A program made the position numbers and the translations under genes. Shown one piece after another: positions 15,686 to 25,075 of a stretch of 64,000 bases of DNA (the stretch's first letter is position 1; each line of letters opens with the position of its first letter). Source of the stretch: Streptomyces mirabilis (lineage in GTDB: Bacteria; Actinomycetota; Actinomycetes; Streptomycetales; Streptomycetaceae); NCBI RefSeq assembly GCF_039503195.1, contig NZ_JBCJKP010000001.1:434001-498000 (forward strand), read 5' to 3'. The notes under the pieces were generated by a model. That model was not told the DNA's origin and did not search any database. It was given only the letters and a program-made list of their open reading frames with translations.

Positions 15686-17038
15686 ATGCCCCGACCCCGT
15701 CTTTCGACCCTCGCCGCCGCCTGCGCGACGGCCCTCGCGACCGCCCTGATCGGGCCGGCGATCAGCGCCCACGCCACGACCGCCGATCACTACTCCGGCA
15801 CCCTGTCCGACGGCGCCACCTGGATCGCGGACAAGCCCACGCGGTGGAACGGCAGCCTGCTGCTGTTCAGCCACGGCTTCGGACCGACCACCGCCGCCGA
15901 CGCCCCGTCGACCGCGGTGCGCCAGGCCCTGCTGAACTCCGGCTACGCGCTCGTCGGCTCCTCCTACGACCCGAACGGCTCGATGTGGGCGCTCGACTCT
16001 GCCGAGCGGGATCAGTTCGCCGCACTCACCGCCTTCCGCCGACAGGTCGGCACACCGACTCGGGTCATCTCGGTGGGCCAGTCCATGGGCGGCCTCATCA
16101 ACGCTCAGGTCGCCCGCGACGGCGCGGGCCGCGTCGACGGCTCGCTCGGCCTGTGCGGCCTGGTCGCAGGCGGCGTAGATCTGGACAACTACCAGCTGGA
16201 CGCCGAGTACACCCTGGCCACGTTCTTCGACCCTGCCGATGCCGACAAGCTCGTGAACCTGGACAGCCAGACCGACGCCGGCGCCCTCGCCGACCGGCTC
16301 ACGAAGGCGGTGGAAACGGCGCAGCAGACCCCGGCGGGACGCGCTCGGATCGCCCTGGCTGCCGCCTACCTCAATCTGGCCGACTGGGCTCCCGGCCGGC
16401 AGCCGCCCGCGCGCGACGACTTCGCGGGCCAGGAGGAGCAGCAGTACGCATGGCTGGCTCAGGGCCTGCTCGGGTTCATCGTCCCGGCGCGCTGGTCGGT
16501 GGAGCAGTCCGCCGGCGGCAACACGTCCTGGAACAAGGGCGTCGACTACGCCGGGCTGCTGCGCAAGTCCGCCCACGCCCAGCAGGTCGAGGCGCTCTAC
16601 CGCGAGGCCGGGCTCGACCTGCGCAACGACCTGAACCGGCTCACCCGCGGTGCGGACGTCACAGCCGACCCGACCGCAATGGCTCATCTGAAGCGGACCT
16701 CCACCGCCGGACAGGGCCTGGCCGTACCGCTGCTGGACATCCACACCACCGCCGACCAGTTGGTGCCCGTCGAACAGGAATCGGCCTTCGCCGGGCGGGT
16801 GCGCAGGGCCGGAGACTCCGCGCTGCTGCGACAGGCCTATGTGGCACGTCAGAGCCACTGCAACTTCGCCACCGCCGAAGTGCTCGCCGGGCTGCACGCC
16901 GTGGAGCACCGGCTCAAGACCGGGCACTGGGACAACTCCGCCACCAGCGCCGAACTCCAGCACAGCGCCGACGAATTGGGCCTCGACGGCGCCGCCTTCG
17001 CCGACTACCGGCCGAATCGTCTGACCGGTACCCGCTGA
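15686..17038 (+). CDS. Secreted alpha/beta hydrolase
   Basis: 450 residues. ATG 15686 begins a signal peptide (MPRPRLSTLAAACATALATA, cleavage near SAHA-TTA). The mature protein starts YSGTLSDGATWIADKP and shows an alpha/beta-hydrolase fold: LLLFSHGFGPT (oxyanion region), VGQSMGGLINAQ with nucleophile Ser in GQSMG, IHTTADQLVPVEQE for the acid and RQSHCNF with the likely catalytic His. A longer start at 15605 would add a poor N-terminus. The substrate cannot be read from the sequence. An MFS exporter follows 51 bases downstream on the same strand, so the two may form one unit. Confidence 0.85.
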   Translation: MPRPRLSTLAAACATALATALIGPAISAHATTADHYSGTLSDGATWIADKPTRWNGSLLLFSHGFGPTTAADAPSTAVRQALLNSGYALVGSSYDPNGSMWALDSAERDQFAALTAFRRQVGTPTRVISVGQSMGGLINAQVARDGAGRVDGSLGLCGLVAGGVDLDNYQLDAEYTLATFFDPADADKLVNLDSQTDAGALADRLTKAVETAQQTPAGRARIALAAAYLNLADWAPGRQPPARDDFAGQEEQQYAWLAQGLLGFIVPARWSVEQSAGGNTSWNKGVDYAGLLRKSAHAQQVEALYREAGLDLRNDLNRLTRGADVTADPTAMAHLKRTSTAGQGLAVPLLDIHTTADQLVPVEQESAFAGRVRRAGDSALLRQAYVARQSHCNFATAEVLAGLHAVEHRLKTGHWDNSATSAELQHSADELGLDGAAFADYRPNRLTGTR

Positions 17039-17089
17039 TCCCGAAGCGTCCCCTCCCCGTCCCAAGCTCGCGCACCTCAGGAGCCCTCC

Positions 17090-18661
17090 GTGTCGATGAC
17101 GACCGAACCCGCCGCCAGAACCGCCACCGGCCGCAGCCTGACCACCGGCACCCTGGTCGCCGGTCTCCTCGCCGTCTGCCTCGCCCAGATCGGTCTGGCC
17201 ATACCGGCCACCCTCAATGGGCTGTTCCAGTCCGACCTGCACCCGGTCGGCTCGCAGCTCACCTGGATCTCCGACGCCTTCCTGCTCCCGGTCGCCGTAC
17301 TGGAGCTGACCTTCGGCCTGCTCGGCGACCTCTTCGGCCGCAAGCGGCTGCTGGTCGGCGGCGCTTCACTGCTGGCCGTGGGCGAGCTGGTCAGCGCCAC
17401 CGCCTCCGGCATCCACCAACTCTGGGCCGGACAGGCTCTGGCGGGCCTGGGCGCCGCCGCCCTGTTCCCGACATCGTTGGCCATCCTGGCCGCCGGCACC
17501 ACCTCGCCCGCACAGCGGGCCCGGGTCATCGCGATGTGGGCAGCCCTGCTCTCCACCGGCGGATTCCTCGCTCCGCTGCTCGGAGGCATCACCGCCACCT
17601 ACGGCTCGTGGCGATGGTCCTTCGTCGTGGTCACCGCCATCGCAGCGGCAAGCGCCGCCGTCAGCGCCCTGTTCGCCGTCAACTCCAGTGCCCCCGGAGG
17701 GCGTTCACTCGACGTAGCGGGCCAGCTGACCATCGGTCTCGGCTTGTTCTCCCTGCTCTACGCCATCATCCAGGGCCCGACGGACGGCTGGGCCTCACCC
17801 TCGATCGTCATCGCCTTCGTCCTGGCGGCCGTGTTCCTCGCCGCCTTCGTCCTGGCGGAGAAGCGCGCCAAGTCCCCGCTCCTTCGCCTGGACCTGTTCC
17901 GCAACCGCGCCTTCGCGGTGGCCTCGGTCGTGGCCGTGGTGGGCATGTTCGCCTTCCTGGGCACCGCCTACGCCGTCAGCATCCGGCTCGGCCCGGTACA
18001 GGACCAGGCCCCGATGCGGACAGCGCTGGCATTCGTCCTGCTCAACGGCATCACGCTGGTCATGCTGCCACTGACGGAACGGCTGCTGACAACCGCGGCA
18101 CCCGGGCTGCTGCTCGGCGCGGGACTGCTGCTGATCGCGGCGGGAGACTACTGGGCGGCCACACTGCCGATCACCGACAGCACCTTCACCTCGCTGATCC
18201 TGCCGCTCGGACTCGTCGGCCTGGGCTTCGCGATCACCGTCTCGTCGATCACGGCAACAGCTGTCAACACCGTGCCAGTACACCTGGCCGGCATGGCCAG
18301 CGCCACCACCAACCTGCTGCGAGACTTCGGCTTCACCCTCGGCCCCGCCGTCATCGGCGCCGTGGCCCTGAGCCGCGCGGCAAACAACTTCTCCGGCTCC
18401 CTGCACGACTCCGCCCTCCCCGCGGCACTGAAAGGCGCAGGCACCGCCGTACTCCAAGAGGGCGGCCCACTCGCGGTCAACGGCGCCTCCACAGCGTCAC
18501 CAAAACTGGCCGACCTGCACCCACTCGCCCTGGACGCCCTCGGCCACGGCTACTCCATCGGCTTCATCGTCTGCGGCTCAGCCGCACTGCTCTCCGCACT
18601 ACTGGCCCTCATCACACTCCACAGCCGAGCCACCCCACACGCCGATCCCGCAGAGCGCTAG
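17090..18661 (+). CDS. MFS drug exporter, DHA2/EmrB-QacA type
   Basis: 523 residues, 14 hydrophobic segments. Conserved DHA2 features: QIGLAIPATLNGLFQSDL, the loop LGDLFGRKRLLVGGA (motif A), ARVIAMWAALLSTGGFLAPL and the C-terminal GFAITVSSITATAVNTVPVH. Start GTG 17090 has AGGAG upstream; ATG 17096 is the alternative. It would use the proton gradient to export hydrophobic compounds; substrate unknown. It follows the secreted hydrolase gene closely. Confidence 0.88.
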   Translation: MSMTTEPAARTATGRSLTTGTLVAGLLAVCLAQIGLAIPATLNGLFQSDLHPVGSQLTWISDAFLLPVAVLELTFGLLGDLFGRKRLLVGGASLLAVGELVSATASGIHQLWAGQALAGLGAAALFPTSLAILAAGTTSPAQRARVIAMWAALLSTGGFLAPLLGGITATYGSWRWSFVVVTAIAAASAAVSALFAVNSSAPGGRSLDVAGQLTIGLGLFSLLYAIIQGPTDGWASPSIVIAFVLAAVFLAAFVLAEKRAKSPLLRLDLFRNRAFAVASVVAVVGMFAFLGTAYAVSIRLGPVQDQAPMRTALAFVLLNGITLVMLPLTERLLTTAAPGLLLGAGLLLIAAGDYWAATLPITDSTFTSLILPLGLVGLGFAITVSSITATAVNTVPVHLAGMASATTNLLRDFGFTLGPAVIGAVALSRAANNFSGSLHDSALPAALKGAGTAVLQEGGPLAVNGASTASPKLADLHPLALDALGHGYSIGFIVCGSAALLSALLALITLHSRATPHADPAER

Positions 18662-19063
18662 TACAGCAGCCGAACATCTCGCTTCTCCGAGCCGACACAG
18701 GACGACATGACAGGGAAATCACGGCTCCACGTGGTCAGGCGGTCGGCCGAATCAACCTGTCCACCAGTGCTTCGCCAAGACTCCCCCATACCGGCCAGAT
18801 CCCCGCTTGGGTCCGGTGGTTCTCCGTCACGGCCGCAATCGCTTGCCGCGCACGGGTGGCACGCCAGGCATCCGCAGGCCTCGCGCGGTGGAGCCCGATG
18901 ATCCGGCCGTATCTCCCCCTCCTTCGTGGCGGGCGGTCTTGCCCTCCGCCGATGGGAGCCGGCCCCAGGGCGGTCCGGCACTGCGCGGGTCCGCGTGCGG
19001 AGCGCGTCCTGACCGGTCGGGTACCGACGCGCTCCTGTCCCGCAGTCGCCGGACACGCTCCGG
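18662..19063. other. Intergenic region with a possible minus-strand relic
   Basis: On the minus strand, about 18735-18910 reads RPADAWRATRARQAIAAVTE and WPVWGSLGEALVDRLIRPT, which looks like natural protein sequence, but the frame upstream is not convincing and I do not recognise the family. No promoter or terminator was identified. Confidence 0.3.
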
Positions 19064-20062
19064 TCAGCGGGTGGCGATGAGCTCGAGTGTGTCGATCACG
19101 CGGTTCGAGAAGCCCCACTCGTTGTCGTACCAGGCGACCACCTTCACGTGCCGGCCGTCGACCCGGGTGAGGGCCGAGTCGAAGATCGACGAAGCCGGAT
19201 TGCCCGTGATGTCGGAGGACACGAGCGGGAAGTCCGCGTACTCGAGGATGCCGGCGAGCGGCCCATCCGCCGCGGCGCGGTACGCGCTCAGCACGTCGTC
19301 GCGCGTCACGTCACGAGTGACGGTCGTGTTGAGCTCGACAATCGAGCCCACCGGCACCGGCACACGGATCGAGTCACCCGACAGCTTGCCGGCCAGGTTC
19401 GGCAGCACGAGGCCGATCGCCTTGGCGGCGCCCGTCGTGGTCGGCACGATGTTGACGGCGGCAGCTCGGGCGCGACGGGCGTCGCGGTGCGGACCATCCA
19501 GCAGGTTCTGCTCCTGCGTGTAGGCGTGCACCGTCGTCATGAAGCCGTGCTCAATGCCGGCGAGCTCGTCGAGTACCGCGGCCAGCGGCGCGAGCGCGTT
19601 GGTCGTGCATGAGGCGTTCGAGACGATCGTGTGCAGGTTCGGGTCGTACGTGTCGCTGTTCACCCCGAACGCCAGCGTGACGTCCGCGCCGTCCGACGGC
19701 GCGCTGACCAGCACCTTCTTCGCGCCCGCAGCGAGGTGGGCGCGGGCCGCCTCCGCCGACGTGAAGCGGCCGGTCGCTTCGAGGACGATGTCGACACCGA
19801 GTTCGGCCCACGGCAGCTGCGCCGGTTCACGCTCGGCGAGCACCTTGATGCGACGGCCGTCGACGACGAGGGCGTCCCCGTCGACGGTCACCGGGCGACC
19901 GAGTCGGCCGGCCGTGGTGTCGTAGGCGAGCAGTCGCGCGAGAGCGGCGGGCTCCGTGAGGTCGTTGACGGCGACGACCTCAAGAGTGCTGTCGCGTTCG
20001 AGCAGTGCGCGCAGCACGTTGCGTCCGATGCGGCCGAATCCGTTGATGGCGATGCGAGTCAT
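19064..20062 (-). CDS. gap: Glyceraldehyde-3-phosphate dehydrogenase, type I
   Basis: 332 residues from ATG 20062, normal length. Rossmann start MTRIAINGFGRIGRNVLRAL; active-site SNASCTTNALAPL with catalytic Cys152; GFMTTVHAYTQEQNLLDGPH with the catalytic His; C-terminal VAWYDNEWGFSNRVIDTLEL. The enzyme oxidises glyceraldehyde 3-phosphate to 1,3-bisphosphoglycerate with NAD. It is probably a secondary gap gene, since it lacks pgk/tpi neighbours and instead follows a GlxA-type regulator 110 bases upstream on the same strand. Confidence 0.95.
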   Translation of the reverse strand: MTRIAINGFGRIGRNVLRALLERDSTLEVVAVNDLTEPAALARLLAYDTTAGRLGRPVTVDGDALVVDGRRIKVLAEREPAQLPWAELGVDIVLEATGRFTSAEAARAHLAAGAKKVLVSAPSDGADVTLAFGVNSDTYDPNLHTIVSNASCTTNALAPLAAVLDELAGIEHGFMTTVHAYTQEQNLLDGPHRDARRARAAAVNIVPTTTGAAKAIGLVLPNLAGKLSGDSIRVPVPVGSIVELNTTVTRDVTRDDVLSAYRAAADGPLAGILEYADFPLVSSDITGNPASSIFDSALTRVDGRHVKVVAWYDNEWGFSNRVIDTLELIATR

Positions 20063-20172
20063 AAGTGCTGTCCCTTCGGTTCGCCACCAAGGCTCGCTCG
20101 GGGCCCTCACCGGTGACAGTGGCGAGATAGCCATGGTTCAAAAGGATCGCGCCAAGGGCCCCGGTGGCGGGG

Positions 20173-21129
20173 CTACTCGCCCTGGGCGAAGGTGCGCCGG
20201 TACTCGCTCGGCGTGGTGCCGAGGATGCGGTGGAAGTGCAGTCGCAGATTCGCACCGGTGCCGAGACCGACGTCGGTGGCGATCTGCTCGACGCTGCGCT
20301 GCGAACGCTCGAGCAGCTCGCGGGCCATGTCGATGCGGGCCCGCATGACCCACTGCATCGGCGTGTACCCGGTCTCCGCTACGAAGCGCCGCGAGAACGT
20401 GCGCGGCGAGACCGCTGCCTGCCGCGCCAGTACCTCGAGGGTGAGAGGCTCGTCGAGCCGGTGCAGCGCCCACTCGCGTGTGTCGGCGAACCGCTCACCG
20501 AGCGGCTCAGGCACGCTGCGCGGCACATACTGCGCCTGACCGCCGCTGCGGTAGGGGGCTGCGACCAATCGCCGGGCCGCGTGGTTCGATGCGGCCACCC
20601 CGAGGTCGCCGCGCAGAATGTGCAGGCACAGGTCGATGCCCGAGGCGGCGCCGGCCGACGTCAGCACGCTGCCCTCGTCGACGAACAGAACGTTCTCGTC
20701 GACCTCGACGAGCGGATGCCTCGCCACCAGCGCCCGTGTGTAGTGCCAGTGCGTCGTGGCACGCCTGCCGTCGAGCAGGCCGGTCGCGGCGAGCGCGAAG
20801 GCGCCCGTCGAGATGGCGGCGAGCCGCGCGCCCCGGTCGTGGGCAGCGATCAGCGCGTCGACGACGGCCTGCGGCGGATCGTCACGGTCCGGGAACCGAT
20901 AGCCCGGGATGAAGACGATGTCGGCCCACGCAAGTGCGTCAAGGCCGTCGGCGACGTGGTACGAAAGGCCGTCGCCACCGGTCACGAGACCAGGCGCCGC
21001 GCCGCACAGTCGCACCTCGTACGGCATGCTCGCGCGCGTGGTGAACACCTGTGCGGGGATTCCGACATCGAGCGGCTTCGCACCCTCGAGCACAAGGACG
21101 GCGACGCGACGCAGGCGGGAGGCTGACAC
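20173..21129 (-). CDS. GlxA-family AraC-type transcriptional regulator
   Basis: 318 residues from GTG 21129. N-terminal DJ-1/PfpI-like domain (VAVLVLEGAKPLDVGIPAQV, IVFIPGYRFPDRDDP, ISTGAFALAATGLLDGRRAT, GIDLCLHILRGDLG) and C-terminal AraC helix-turn-helix pair (LTLEVLARQAAVSPRTFSRR, SVEQIATDVGLGTGANLRLH). It lies upstream of gap on the same strand and may regulate it. A TnpB element relic ends only about 85 bases upstream of this start, so the native promoter may have been replaced. Confidence 0.9.
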   Translation of the reverse strand: MSASRLRRVAVLVLEGAKPLDVGIPAQVFTTRASMPYEVRLCGAAPGLVTGGDGLSYHVADGLDALAWADIVFIPGYRFPDRDDPPQAVVDALIAAHDRGARLAAISTGAFALAATGLLDGRRATTHWHYTRALVARHPLVEVDENVLFVDEGSVLTSAGAASGIDLCLHILRGDLGVAASNHAARRLVAAPYRSGGQAQYVPRSVPEPLGERFADTREWALHRLDEPLTLEVLARQAAVSPRTFSRRFVAETGYTPMQWVMRARIDMARELLERSQRSVEQIATDVGLGTGANLRLHFHRILGTTPSEYRRTFAQGE

Positions 21130-21213
21130 GGAGACAGAGTACGCACGGGTGCGTCCGTGCGTCCGGATGGGGTGGTCGGGCGCGCAGGGTCCGGGTGGAG
21201 CCCAGCTGTCAAC

Positions 21214-21300
21214 TTGACCCGGCCCTAAAGGACCGGGCTTGGAGGTAGTGCCCAACTGGCTGCTGGGGTGAACTCCTCCGTTCAGACACCCCGTTATGGG
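21214..21300 (-). ncRNA. Right end of TnpB element, predicted omega-RNA 3' part
   Basis: Minus-strand sequence after the TnpB reading frame contains the hairpin CCCGG-TCCTTTAGGG-CCGGG followed by TCAA at 21214-21217, the usual form of an IS605-type right end. By family rules the omega-RNA overlaps the gene's 3' end and its guide is the next 15-20 bases, 21213 down to 21194. The boundary is inferred, not shown. Confidence 0.5.
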
Positions 21301-22451
21301 GTGGCAGGGACGCGTGACTCACGCCCCGCATTCCACACGCTCCCGCCACGGGTGGCGATGTTGTGGGAAGCATTCCGGTCGGCGTGGGCAACGACCCCGC
21401 ACCCCCGGCAGATGAAAAGCTCCTGGTCGACACGGTTGCGCTTGTCGAGGTGGCCGCACCCGGCGCACGTCTACGACGTGTACGCGGGATCAACGAAGAC
21501 CAGAGGCACACCGGCCCGCTTGGCCTTGTAGACGATGAAGTCTCCCAGCTGGGCGAAGGCCCAGGAGTGGAGTGCGACCCGTTGGGGCTTGCGGAGCCGT
21601 ACCCGGTTGCGGATGCCCTTGAGTTCTTCGAGGGACAGGCCGCGCCCGGTGTGTTCAGCCTCGGTCACGATCGTCTTGGAGATGATGTGGTTCTGGTTGG
21701 CGGCGTGCCGCGCCTCTTTGCGGGCACGGGCCTTGAGTCGCCGCTTGGCGCTGTTGGTGCGCTTCTTCCGGAGCTTGGCCCGCAGGGCGAGCTGTCGTTT
21801 GCGGTACCGGTTGAGCCCCCGCCCGGCGGCGAGGTAGCCGGCGGAGGTGGTGGCGATGTTCTCGATGCCCAGGTCCACCCCGATGAAGCCGTCCGGCTCG
21901 TACCGCTCGGCCTCGGGCACGTCACAGGTGGCGACGAGGTAGAACACGCCGTCGCGCTCGATCAGGTCGGATTCGCCCTGCCGGTGCACCTGGAGCATCT
22001 TGAGCGCGTCGGCGGAGCAGACGAAGCGGATGTTCTTGACCCGGCCGTCCACGGTCCAGATGGACACGGTCCGCTGGTCGTACTGCCAGCTCAGGCACCG
22101 GTCGTCATACGGCTGGGCGGCCTCGGGGCGAAAGGTGACCGGCTTGGACTCAGCCTTGCGGCGACGCCTGGAACCGTCCTTGCCGAGGTTCCCGGCCCGG
22201 AAGTTGGCCTTGAGCGCGGTATATGAGTCGCGCACCTTCTTGATGACGTGTTGCGCGGCCTGCGCTCCCGTCCCACGGGCTTTGAGTTCGGCGTAAGTGT
22301 GATTGCGCAGCTCGTACTCACGCGGCACGCCGTGCTCGAACGCCACCTCCGACACCCAGTTCGCGGCGTCGTTGACCGTGCCCAGGGTGCGCTCAAGCGC
22401 GGATGCCTGCGCGGCGTCCGGCATGAGCTTGACCTGCGTCACGATCTTCAT
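21294..22451 (-). pseudogene. TnpB (IS605-type) gene with one amber codon
   Basis: The frame from ATG 22451 reads 326 codons to TAG at 21471-21473 and then continues in the same frame to TAA at 21294-21296. The stop falls in DPAYTS-TAG-TCAGCGHLDKR, where relatives have Gln (CAG); a single C-to-T change explains it. Before the stop are the RuvC Asp (GFIGVDLGIENIATT) and Glu (GLSLEELKGIRNRV). After it lie both zinc-finger Cys pairs (TCAGCGH, CRGCG) and the third Asp (AHADRNASHNI). The truncated product lacks the third catalytic residue and should be dead as a nuclease unless the amber codon is read through. Confidence 0.85.
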
Positions 22452-22828
22452 GAGCGTAATCGTAACGTTGATCTATGTCACCACGCAGGGAACCAAACCC
22501 CGAGATTCGCAGGGGCCATAGCGGCAAACGTCCCGGCTGAGGTCAATAGTGCAGACCTGTGCGCCCGTGCGGGTCAGAGCAGTGTTAAGAAGCGCTTCCT
22601 CCCGGGCGTGAACGCCCCGGGTTCCGCGCTAGATCATGCTGAAGGAATCAGAGCGGCTCCACAACCCCACCCGCCTCCCCGCGGCGTCTCATGGCGGTTC
22701 CGGTGCGGGAAGGTCGCGCCGGGCGAGGCGCTCGGGCAGATCCGTTCGGGAGCACGACTGAAGCGCGTGGTCATTCGAGCGGACTCCCCTCACGTGCGGG
22801 CAGGGCAGCTGATGAACAGACGGGTGCC
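22452..22828. other. Intergenic region with a GC-rich hairpin
   Basis: No gene is recognised. A perfect-looking hairpin CCCGGGCG-TGAA-CGCCCCGGG at 22601-22621 resembles the terminal hairpins of TnpB elements and may be the end of another lost element or a terminator. Confidence 0.35.
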
Positions 22829-23302
22829 ATGCCCGCGCCCGAGGAGCCGCCACCCAGGTCGACAACCGAGCCTCCCCCACGGCCGCCGAAGTCCGGTCTT
22901 CTGGACAAGGCGGCACACATCGCGGCAGCCGGGACTGTGGCCAGGCTGCTGTCCTACTTTGGCAACGTCTACCAGCGCGCGTACTACACCACACTCGGGG
23001 TGATCCCCGAAGATCTGCAGTTCTCCGTACAGGCCATGCTGGCCGAGAGCCCGGACGCCGTCTTCCTGCCGCTGTGGTTCCTGCTCGTGTGCGGGCTGAT
23101 CGTGCTGCTGGTGCTTGGCTGGGCGGGACAGTCGCTCAGCGGGCCACGGCACGCAGCCCGTCGCAGCAAGGTGATCCTCTGGCTGCAGGGCTCGGGCCCT
23201 GTCCTGTTGCTGCTGGGCTTCCCTGTCTTTTTCTGGGAGAAGAATCAACGATGTACTCGTAGCGGTACGGACCGGCTCTGTAGCCCAGGTCCTTGTATCT
23301 GA
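22829..23302 (+). pseudogene. Membrane protein, probably 3'-truncated
   Basis: From ATG 22829 the protein has a Pro-rich N-terminus, then LLDKAAHIAAAGTVARLLSY, YQRAYYTTLGVIPEDLQFSV, a clear membrane helix (LWFLLVCGLIVLLVLGW) and a second (GPVLLLLGFPVFFW). From memory, actinobacterial relatives are longer and continue with an extracellular domain; here the frame ends soon after the second helix in sequence (RCTRSGTDRLCSPGPCI) that looks unnatural. The break near 23245 is probably a rearrangement point. Function unknown. Confidence 0.5.
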
Positions 23303-23960
23303 TGCCGTGCGCGTGGTGCTGGAGGATCACACAGGCGGTGCGAGCGTCGAGCCGACGACGGTCACGACCGGCGTGGCACACCCGAGGGCCGGCACCGATC
23401 GGCCCCGCCAGGGAAACGGGCTGCGAGAACGTCGAGCGGCACGTGCGCTGATCGACCTCGCCACGACCATGGCCTTCTTCGCCGTACAACTGCGTCTCAC
23501 CCACGACGGAGGCACACACGACCGGCCCGGCCGCACCGGGGAGCGGCTGTGGCACCGTACGGCGGGTCCACGGCCTCGCCCGCGGCGCCCATGTACACCG
23601 TGACGATGGACGTCATGGCGTCGGTCCTCCGCTCCCGTCGGTCCAGCTGGCTGGCCGGCTTTAGGCGTTGCGGGCCGGGCCGGGCGCAGCCGGATGACCG
23701 CGTGCATCAGGGCCGCCGCCCGTCAGGCGTTGTCGACGGCGACGCCGACCTGGGGGGTGCTGACCCGGCGGCGCGCGACGGCGGCCACGAGGTTGGAGAA
23801 GACGGCGGCCACGAGGTTGGAGAAGTCGTGGACCGATTACCGGGAGCGGTGTCTCCTGACCTGTCTGGCGCTTCGGACCAGGCCGGTGACGCACGGCCCG
23901 GACGACACCCGTAGCCCCTGGCTCAGCTCCACCCACACGGGGCGTCCGACCAGTCGTACG
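23303..23960. other. Low-information region between relics
   Basis: Long frames on both strands have no recognisable family. Around 23260-23330 the minus strand reads ARTACVILQHHAHGIRYKDL, which looks natural but is unsupported by flanks. It contains a 24-bp tandem duplication (listed separately). Confidence 0.3.
23777..23824. repeat. 24-bp perfect tandem duplication
   Basis: Two adjacent copies, 23777-23800 and 23801-23824, of a 24-bp unit beginning GACGGCGGCCACGAGG. As a multiple of three it would add eight residues to any frame. Minus-strand translation gives repeated FSNLVAAV, but the gene around it is not recognised. Confidence 0.85.
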
Positions 23961-24317
23961 GCCACCCCGTGGGACAGGATCCTGCGGACCGTCCAAGCCG
24001 ACGCCGACGCGGCAAGCCGCATCGCCCAGTCCATGGCGAGCGTGGAACCACCTCCTCTCGCGCCCACCAACACGCCGTCGGAGCACGCAAGAAGCCGCCG
24101 CAAGTGACGGGGAAAGGCGCACGCCCCGACAGCACCTCCCCGACGAGGGACTCGGACCCTCCGGGGCGGACTGCCGCCGACGTAAGAGCGAGATCGAACG
24201 GACGATGAACAGGCTCAAGAACCTCCGGGCCGTGGCCGCGAGGCACGACAAGCGGGCCTGCGTCTTCCACGGCACCGTCACCGTTGCCACGATCCGGCTC
24301 TGGCTTCGTCCGTGATC
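23961..24317 (+). pseudogene. IS5-family transposase relic with internal deletion
   Basis: Reads TPWDRILRTVQADADAASRI, shifts frame, then SRAHQHAVGARKKPPQVTGK, and after a gap EIERTMNRLKNLRAVAARHD and FHGTVTVATIRLWLRP ending at 24317. These are the middle and the C-terminal end of one Streptomyces IS5 group; roughly 100 codons including the central catalytic region are missing. Confidence 0.75.
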
Positions 24318-24526
24318 CGCTGGATGAAACCTGGCGTTGAGGCGCTCGAAAACCAGTGGAACAGCGCCGCATTACGCCATTACCGTGCTGCCGAACCAAG
24401 TCGTCTGGTCAAGGACGTGCCGTTGTACACCCTGTGAGACCTCCCGAGCGCTGATTTGTCGCGCGTCGCGCATGTGCGCCGCGCTCCTTTTTGCTGCGGA
24501 CTTCTCACTGAAACCGGTGTACTTCT

Positions 24527-25075
24527 GTGCTCGAAAACTGGGTGGTCGTGCCCACCTGCCTGCCGCTCGTTCGCCGCCGTTGCCACGCGTGCGTGTCCGA
24601 GCGATTCCGGACAAGCGGTAAATTTCGCGTCAACGCCAACCACAAGCTCATCGACGCCTGGCTCCTCGCGCTCTGTACCGCCTGCGGGGTAACGGCAAAG
24701 CTCGCGGTCCTGGAGCGGATGAATGTGCGCTCCGTACGACCTGAGCTGCTGGACCGGCTGCATGACAACGACCCTGGTCTGGCGGCTGAGTTGCTCCAGG
24801 ATCCGGTCGTGCGGCGCCGTAGTTGCATCGCCCTCGACTGGGACAATGCCTGGCGCCTCGACACCGGCGGATCGGATCGCCTGGACCGCGAGGTGATCGA
24901 CGTCTCGGTCCGCTTTGCGGCGCGGATCCCTGTCCGGCCGGTGCGACTGATCGCTGAAGGGTGCGGTCTTTCGCGGGCCGAGGTCGAGAGACTGATCACG
25001 GAGGGGAAACTCGTGTCGGCAGTCCGGCTGAGCGGCAAGCTCTCCGGCGACTTCAGCTTCACGCTCAAGCGCTGA
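24527..25075 (+). CDS. DUF1062-family protein
   Basis: 182 residues from GTG 24527. The CHAC motif (RRRCHACVSERFRTSGKFRV) and a second Cys pair in LLALCTACGVTAKLAVLERM suggest a metal-binding zinc-ribbon-like N-terminus. The rest (LLQDPVVRRRSCIALDWDNA, VRPVRLIAEGCGLSRAEVER, LITEGKLVSAVRLSGKLSGD) matches DUF1062, with an S4-like small C-terminal region. The role of the family is unknown. It is complete in an area where almost every other gene is broken. Confidence 0.85.
   Translation: MLENWVVVPTCLPLVRRRCHACVSERFRTSGKFRVNANHKLIDAWLLALCTACGVTAKLAVLERMNVRSVRPELLDRLHDNDPGLAAELLQDPVVRRRSCIALDWDNAWRLDTGGSDRLDREVIDVSVRFAARIPVRPVRLIAEGCGLSRAEVERLITEGKLVSAVRLSGKLSGDFSFTLKR

Noticed and set aside
15593..17242. 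549-codon open frame on the minus strand
   Set aside because: Antisense of the secreted hydrolase and the start of the MFS gene; Gly/Val/Gln-rich shadow without motifs.
15844..19080. 1078-codon open frame on the plus strand
   Set aside because: Extremely Arg-rich shift frame across two well-supported genes; no start or domain.
20173..21129. Longer GlxA-type protein starting at 21255
   Set aside because: The added N-terminus runs into the TnpB element right end and has no homologous look.
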